Shown here in pieces: positions 61,217 to 64,000 of a DNA stretch of 64,000 nt. Source of the stretch: CAVSRC01 sp963830205 (lineage in GTDB: Bacteria > Pseudomonadota > Alphaproteobacteria > Rhizobiales > Kaistiaceae); assembly GCA_963830205.1 (NCBI GenBank), contig CAWHLP010000020.1:62001-126000 (forward strand), read 5' to 3'. Positions within the stretch are counted from its first letter, which is position 1. Every line of letters starts with the position of its first letter. Position numbers and translations under genes: made by a program. The notes below the pieces were generated by a model, which was not told where the DNA came from, made no database searches, and saw nothing but the letters and a program-made list of their open reading frames with translations.

Positions 61217-62206
61217 TCATCGCTTGGGGATCATCCAGCGGTCATGCAGCCACAGCCACTGTTCGGGGTGCTCGCGCACCCAGCCCTCGACCACGGCCGT
61301 GATCTTGGCGGTGGCGGCGGCGATGTCGATGAGGCCGTCGGCGTCGCGCGCCAGGTCCACCGGCGGCGTCAGCTCAAGGTGCAGGCGGCCACCGGGGAGC
61401 CGGATGGCGCGGGCGCCGTGCACCGGGCAGTCGAACTGGCGGGCGAAGCGCGCAGCCAGCGGATTGGTGGGCGCCGGATGGCCGAAGAAGGGGACACGCA
61501 ACCCGCCGAAGAGCTTCTGGTCGACCAGCATACCGAGATGGGCGCCGGCCTCCATGGCGGTGGCGATCTCGAAAGCGGCGCCGCGGCTGTTGGGGATGAG
61601 CGTGCCCATCAGCGCCTCGCGCTCGGCCAGCATGTCCTCGCCGAAATGGGCGTTGGACGGGGCGCGATAGGGCAGCACCGTCTTCAGCCCGAACTTGGTG
61701 GCGATGGCGCCGAGCACCTCCCAGTTGGCGAGATGGGCGGTGAAGATGACCGCCGTGCGGCCGTCGTCGCGGAGCGAAACGAACTGGTCGATGCCGCTGA
61801 CCGTGATCGGCCCCTCGTCCGGCCGGGCGGGATCGAAGGGCGCCGTCATCTCTTGCAGAAACAGGAACTCGACGGCGACCGAGGCGAAGTTCGCCCAGCA
61901 GCCGCGGAGGATCGCGGCGCGCTCGGCTGCCGACTTCTCGGGGAAGGCCATGGCGAGGTTGTTGGCCGCCGTCCTGTGCTCGGGCAGGAGCGGGCCGACG
62001 AGGCGGACCAGGAAGGTGACGATGGCGATAGCGCGGCGACGGCCGATCCAGCGCACGAAGCGGATGAGATGGCGCACGACGAAGGCGACGAAGCGCTCGA
62101 CGCCGTCGGAACGCAGGAAGCGCTTGAACCAGGTGTTGCCGCGGAAGCGCTTCGCCCGCTTGAGCCGTGGGCTCTTCTTGTCCGGTCCGGTGGCGTCGCT
62201 GGTCAA
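61217..62206 (-). CDS. lpxXL: Lipid A very-long-chain acyltransferase (LpxXL/LpxL family)
   Basis: 329 residues of the lauroyl/lipid A acyltransferase family. A hydrophobic segment near the N-terminus anchors it to the inner membrane. The catalytic HX4-type box is TAHLANWEVLGA; PYRAPSNAHFGEDML, NSRGAAFEIATAMEAG and VDQKLFGGLRVPFFG follow. Its start overlaps the alcohol dehydrogenase stop by four bases. In Rhizobium the order fabF1XL-adh2XL-lpxXL transfers 27-hydroxyoctacosanoate to lipid A; the same order here supports that assignment over a generic HtrB. Confidence 0.82.
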   Translation of the reverse strand: MTSDATGPDKKSPRLKRAKRFRGNTWFKRFLRSDGVERFVAFVVRHLIRFVRWIGRRRAIAIVTFLVRLVGPLLPEHRTAANNLAMAFPEKSAAERAAILRGCWANFASVAVEFLFLQEMTAPFDPARPDEGPITVSGIDQFVSLRDDGRTAVIFTAHLANWEVLGAIATKFGLKTVLPYRAPSNAHFGEDMLAEREALMGTLIPNSRGAAFEIATAMEAGAHLGMLVDQKLFGGLRVPFFGHPAPTNPLAARFARQFDCPVHGARAIRLPGGRLHLELTPPVDLARDADGLIDIAAATAKITAVVEGWVREHPEQWLWLHDRWMIPKR

Positions 62207-63228
62207 AGCGTCACGATGATCTTGCCGAACACGTTGCGCAATTCGAGGCGGGCGAGCGCCGCGTCGATTTCATCGAGGCCGATCACCGTATCGATGACCG
62301 GACGGGCGACGCCGGCCGCCATCTTGTCGAGCACCGTGGCGAGGTTGCGCAAGTTGCAGCCGAAGCTGCCGATCAGGCGCAACTGCCGCTGATAGAGCTG
62401 GAAGAGGTTGATCTCGGCGCTGACCCCGGTGGTCGAGCCGCAGGTGACCAGCACGCCGCCGCGCTTCATGGAGAACATGGAGCGGGCGAAGGTGTCCGGC
62501 CCGACATGCTCGAAGACGACGTCGACGCCCTCCTTGTTGGTGAGCTTGCGCACCACGCCCTCGAAGCGCTCCTCGCGGTAGTTGATGACGTGGTCGGCGC
62601 CGAGCGCGCGTGCCTTCTCGGCCTTGTCGTCGCTGCCGACCGTGGTGATGACGATGGCGCCAACCGCCTTGGCGAGCTGGATGGCGGCGGTGCCGATGCC
62701 GCTGCCGCCGGCCTGGACGAGCACGGTCTGGCCGGCTTCGAGATGGGCATTGTCGAACAGCATGTGCTCGGCGGTGCCGTAGGTGATCGGCGCGCAGGCG
62801 GCCTTGACGACATCGATGCCGGCCGGCGCCGGCACCACCAGCCGGGCGGCGACGTTGAGTTTCTCGCGCGCCAGCCCGTCGACATGGAAGCCGCGGATGC
62901 CGGCGACGTTGACGCAGAAATTGTCGCGGCCCGCCCGGCAGGCGGGACAGGTGCCGCAGGTCTCGGCGCCGAACAGCGCCACGATCTGGCCGGGCTTGAG
63001 GTGACCGACGCCCGCGCCGACGCTGACGATCTCGCCGGCGGCCTCGGCGCCGACCACGATCGGCAGCTTGCGTTTGGCGAAGGCCATGCCGCGCCAGCCC
63101 CACACGTCGATGTGGTTGAGCGCCACCGCGCCGATCCTGACCTGCACCTCGCCCTCGGCCGGCGGCGGCGGCTCATCCATGTCGACGACGGCGAGCTGCC
63201 GGCTATCGAGAACCTGGAGCGACCGCAT
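62203..63228 (-). CDS. Zinc-type alcohol dehydrogenase-like protein of the VLCFA locus (Adh2XL-like)
   Basis: 341-residue MDR-superfamily oxidoreductase. Structural zinc cysteines are seen in CGTCPACRAGRDNFC; NAD(P) motif QAGGSGIGTAAIQLA. The catalytic-zinc Cys is missing (VALNHIDVWGWRG), so it may act more like a quinone or enoyl reductase. ATG 63228 (MRSLQVLD) is the family start; a good ribosome site is not evident. Sits between fabF and lpxXL as in the rhizobial VLCFA cluster, where its homologue is needed for VLCFA synthesis. Confidence 0.85.
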   Translation of the reverse strand: MRSLQVLDSRQLAVVDMDEPPPPAEGEVQVRIGAVALNHIDVWGWRGMAFAKRKLPIVVGAEAAGEIVSVGAGVGHLKPGQIVALFGAETCGTCPACRAGRDNFCVNVAGIRGFHVDGLAREKLNVAARLVVPAPAGIDVVKAACAPITYGTAEHMLFDNAHLEAGQTVLVQAGGSGIGTAAIQLAKAVGAIVITTVGSDDKAEKARALGADHVINYREERFEGVVRKLTNKEGVDVVFEHVGPDTFARSMFSMKRGGVLVTCGSTTGVSAEINLFQLYQRQLRLIGSFGCNLRNLATVLDKMAAGVARPVIDTVIGLDEIDAALARLELRNVFGKIIVTL

Positions 63229-63396
63229 CAGACGGAGGTTCCGACGCGCCGTGTCACCGACCTCCTCTCCCGCCTTCGGGGGAATGTCCAGTCGATAAAT
63301 CGACTTGATGGCTCGCGCCAGCGAGCCGTTGGCGAAGCTGGAGAGGGCGCGCACGGGACAACTACAAAAGCCTGTGCCTGGTGAGCCCCCCTCTCT

Positions 63397-63420
63397 GTCC
63401 CTCCCCCAGGGGGGAGGGAC
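63397..63420. repeat. 24-bp perfect hairpin inside the VLCFA gene cluster
   Basis: GTCCCTCCCCC-AG-GGGGGAGGGAC, an 11-bp perfect GC-rich stem, in the 243-bp gap between fabF and the alcohol dehydrogenase. No U-tract on the minus strand, so attenuation or a REP-like element is more likely than termination. The rest of the gap shows no gene. Confidence 0.65.
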
Positions 63421-63471
63421 CAGCCGCAGCACGTGGCTGCGGTCACAGCGCGCCATCATGACCACCTGCAG

Positions 63472-64000
63472 CTACGCCGGCTCGGCGCCGATCAGGAGGC
63501 AGGCGTTCTGGCCGCCGAAGCCGAAGGAGTTCGACAGGACCATGTCGACCTCGGCGTTGCGCGCCTGGTTGGGCACCACGTCGAAATCGATCTCGGGATC
63601 GGGCGCGTTGTAGTTGATGGTCGGCGGCAGCACGCCCTCCTCGATGGTCTTGATCGAGAAGATCGCCTCGATGGTGCCGGCGGCGGTCAGCGTGTGGCCG
63701 ATCATCGACTTGTTGGAGCTGATCGGGACGTGTCTCATGCGCTCGCCGATGACCGCCTGCAGCGACATCGCCTCCATCTTGTCGTTCTCCGGCGTCGAGG
63801 TGCCGTGGGCGTTGACGTACTCCGACCGCATCCGGCGTCAGGCCGGCGTCGGCGATGGTGGTGCGGATGGCGCCGATGATGGCCGCGCCGTCGGGGCGCG
63901 AGCGGGTGCGATGGAAATCGTCGGCCTTCTCGCCGATGCCGCGCATGATGGCGTGGATCTTGGCGCCGCGCGCGACCGCGGCGTCGTAGTTCTCCAGCAC
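63472..64000 (-). pseudogene. Beta-ketoacyl-ACP synthase (FabF type; 5' partial, frameshifted)
   Basis: C-terminal part of a KAS II enzyme running off the right edge. The frame at the edge reads LENYDAAVARGAKIHAIMRG and HRTRSRPDGAAIIGAIRTTI; after one extra C at 63822/63823 the other frame continues EYVNAHGTSTPENDKMEAM (first catalytic His), SNKSMIGHTLTAAGTIEAIF (second catalytic His) and NSFGFGGQNACLLI. Removing the base gives TPDAVEYVNAHGTSTP. The catalytic Cys would lie outside. Next to adh2XL-like and lpxXL genes it is likely fabF1XL, elongating the very-long-chain fatty acid of lipid A. Confidence 0.85.

Noticed and set aside
63397..63420. Rho-independent terminator
   Set aside because: Strong stem but no U-tract on the minus strand and it lies inside a conserved gene cluster; kept as a palindromic repeat.
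1..64000. tRNA, rRNA or riboswitch elements
   Set aside because: None recognised by reading; long leaders at 13059-13316 and 14640-14902 were inspected but show no known riboswitch pattern.

Overview
The window is GC-rich and densely coded, with many ATGA/GTGA overlaps between genes. It looks like a chromosomal segment of an alphaproteobacterium, most likely Hyphomicrobiales (Rhizobiales). The best lineage markers are at the right end: a fabF - zinc-type alcohol dehydrogenase - acyltransferase order matching the rhizobial very-long-chain-fatty-acid lipid A locus (fabF1XL-adh2XL-lpxXL), followed by an mmcB homologue. No rRNA, tRNA or CRISPR was seen. Almost everything else is uptake and catabolism: four ABC importer operons of different classes, two TRAP transporters, and eight or nine local regulators.

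Layout. 1-13.1 kb: a sugar locus of fucose type (epimerase, two class II aldolases, FucK plus a second FGGY kinase, DeoR regulator, MBL-fold hydrolase, ribose-type ABC importer, LacI regulator) and an SMP-30 lactonase. 13.3-26.5 kb: a regulon built around two near-identical GntR/FCD regulators. It holds a CoA-transferase pair, thiolase, SDR, a branched-chain-type ABC importer, a second SDR and a BKACE beta-keto acid cleavage enzyme. Three copies of a TGTGATCACA palindrome, each exactly 15 bp before a TTGAC box, tie the two operons and the SMP-30 gene together. 26.5-38.4 kb: an aryl-propenoate (p-coumarate/ferulate-like) locus with acyl-CoA dehydrogenase, SDR, feruloyl-CoA synthetase-like ligase, crotonase, MarR, CouO-like amidohydrolase and a five-gene ABC importer. 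38.5-44.0 kb: ydcSTUV-patD-like putrescine uptake and gamma-aminobutyraldehyde oxidation. 44.2-46.6 kb: melA (GH4) with a divergent AraC regulator. 46.6-56.6 kb: two TRAP systems flanking a DapA-family lyase, GntR, SDR and GMC oxidoreductase. 57.1-59.8 kb: a TetR regulator with an integrase-like N-terminal domain, a GIY-YIG protein and an intact ISAs1-family element. 60-64 kb: methyltransferase, mmcB and the VLCFA lipid A genes.

The best candidate for an undescribed system is the GntR-operator regulon at 13-26 kb. The parts fit import of an acid or lactone, lactone opening, oxidation of a hydroxy acid to a beta-keto acid, BKACE cleavage with acetyl-CoA to acetoacetate plus an acyl-CoA, then CoA transfer and thiolysis. 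The substrate cannot be read from sequence.

Caution: eight genes between 27.7 and 63.8 kb carry frameshifts, and every one is repaired by removing one base (two in the aldehyde dehydrogenase), usually from a short G/C run. This consistent insertion bias suggests sequencing or assembly errors, so these genes may be intact in the organism.
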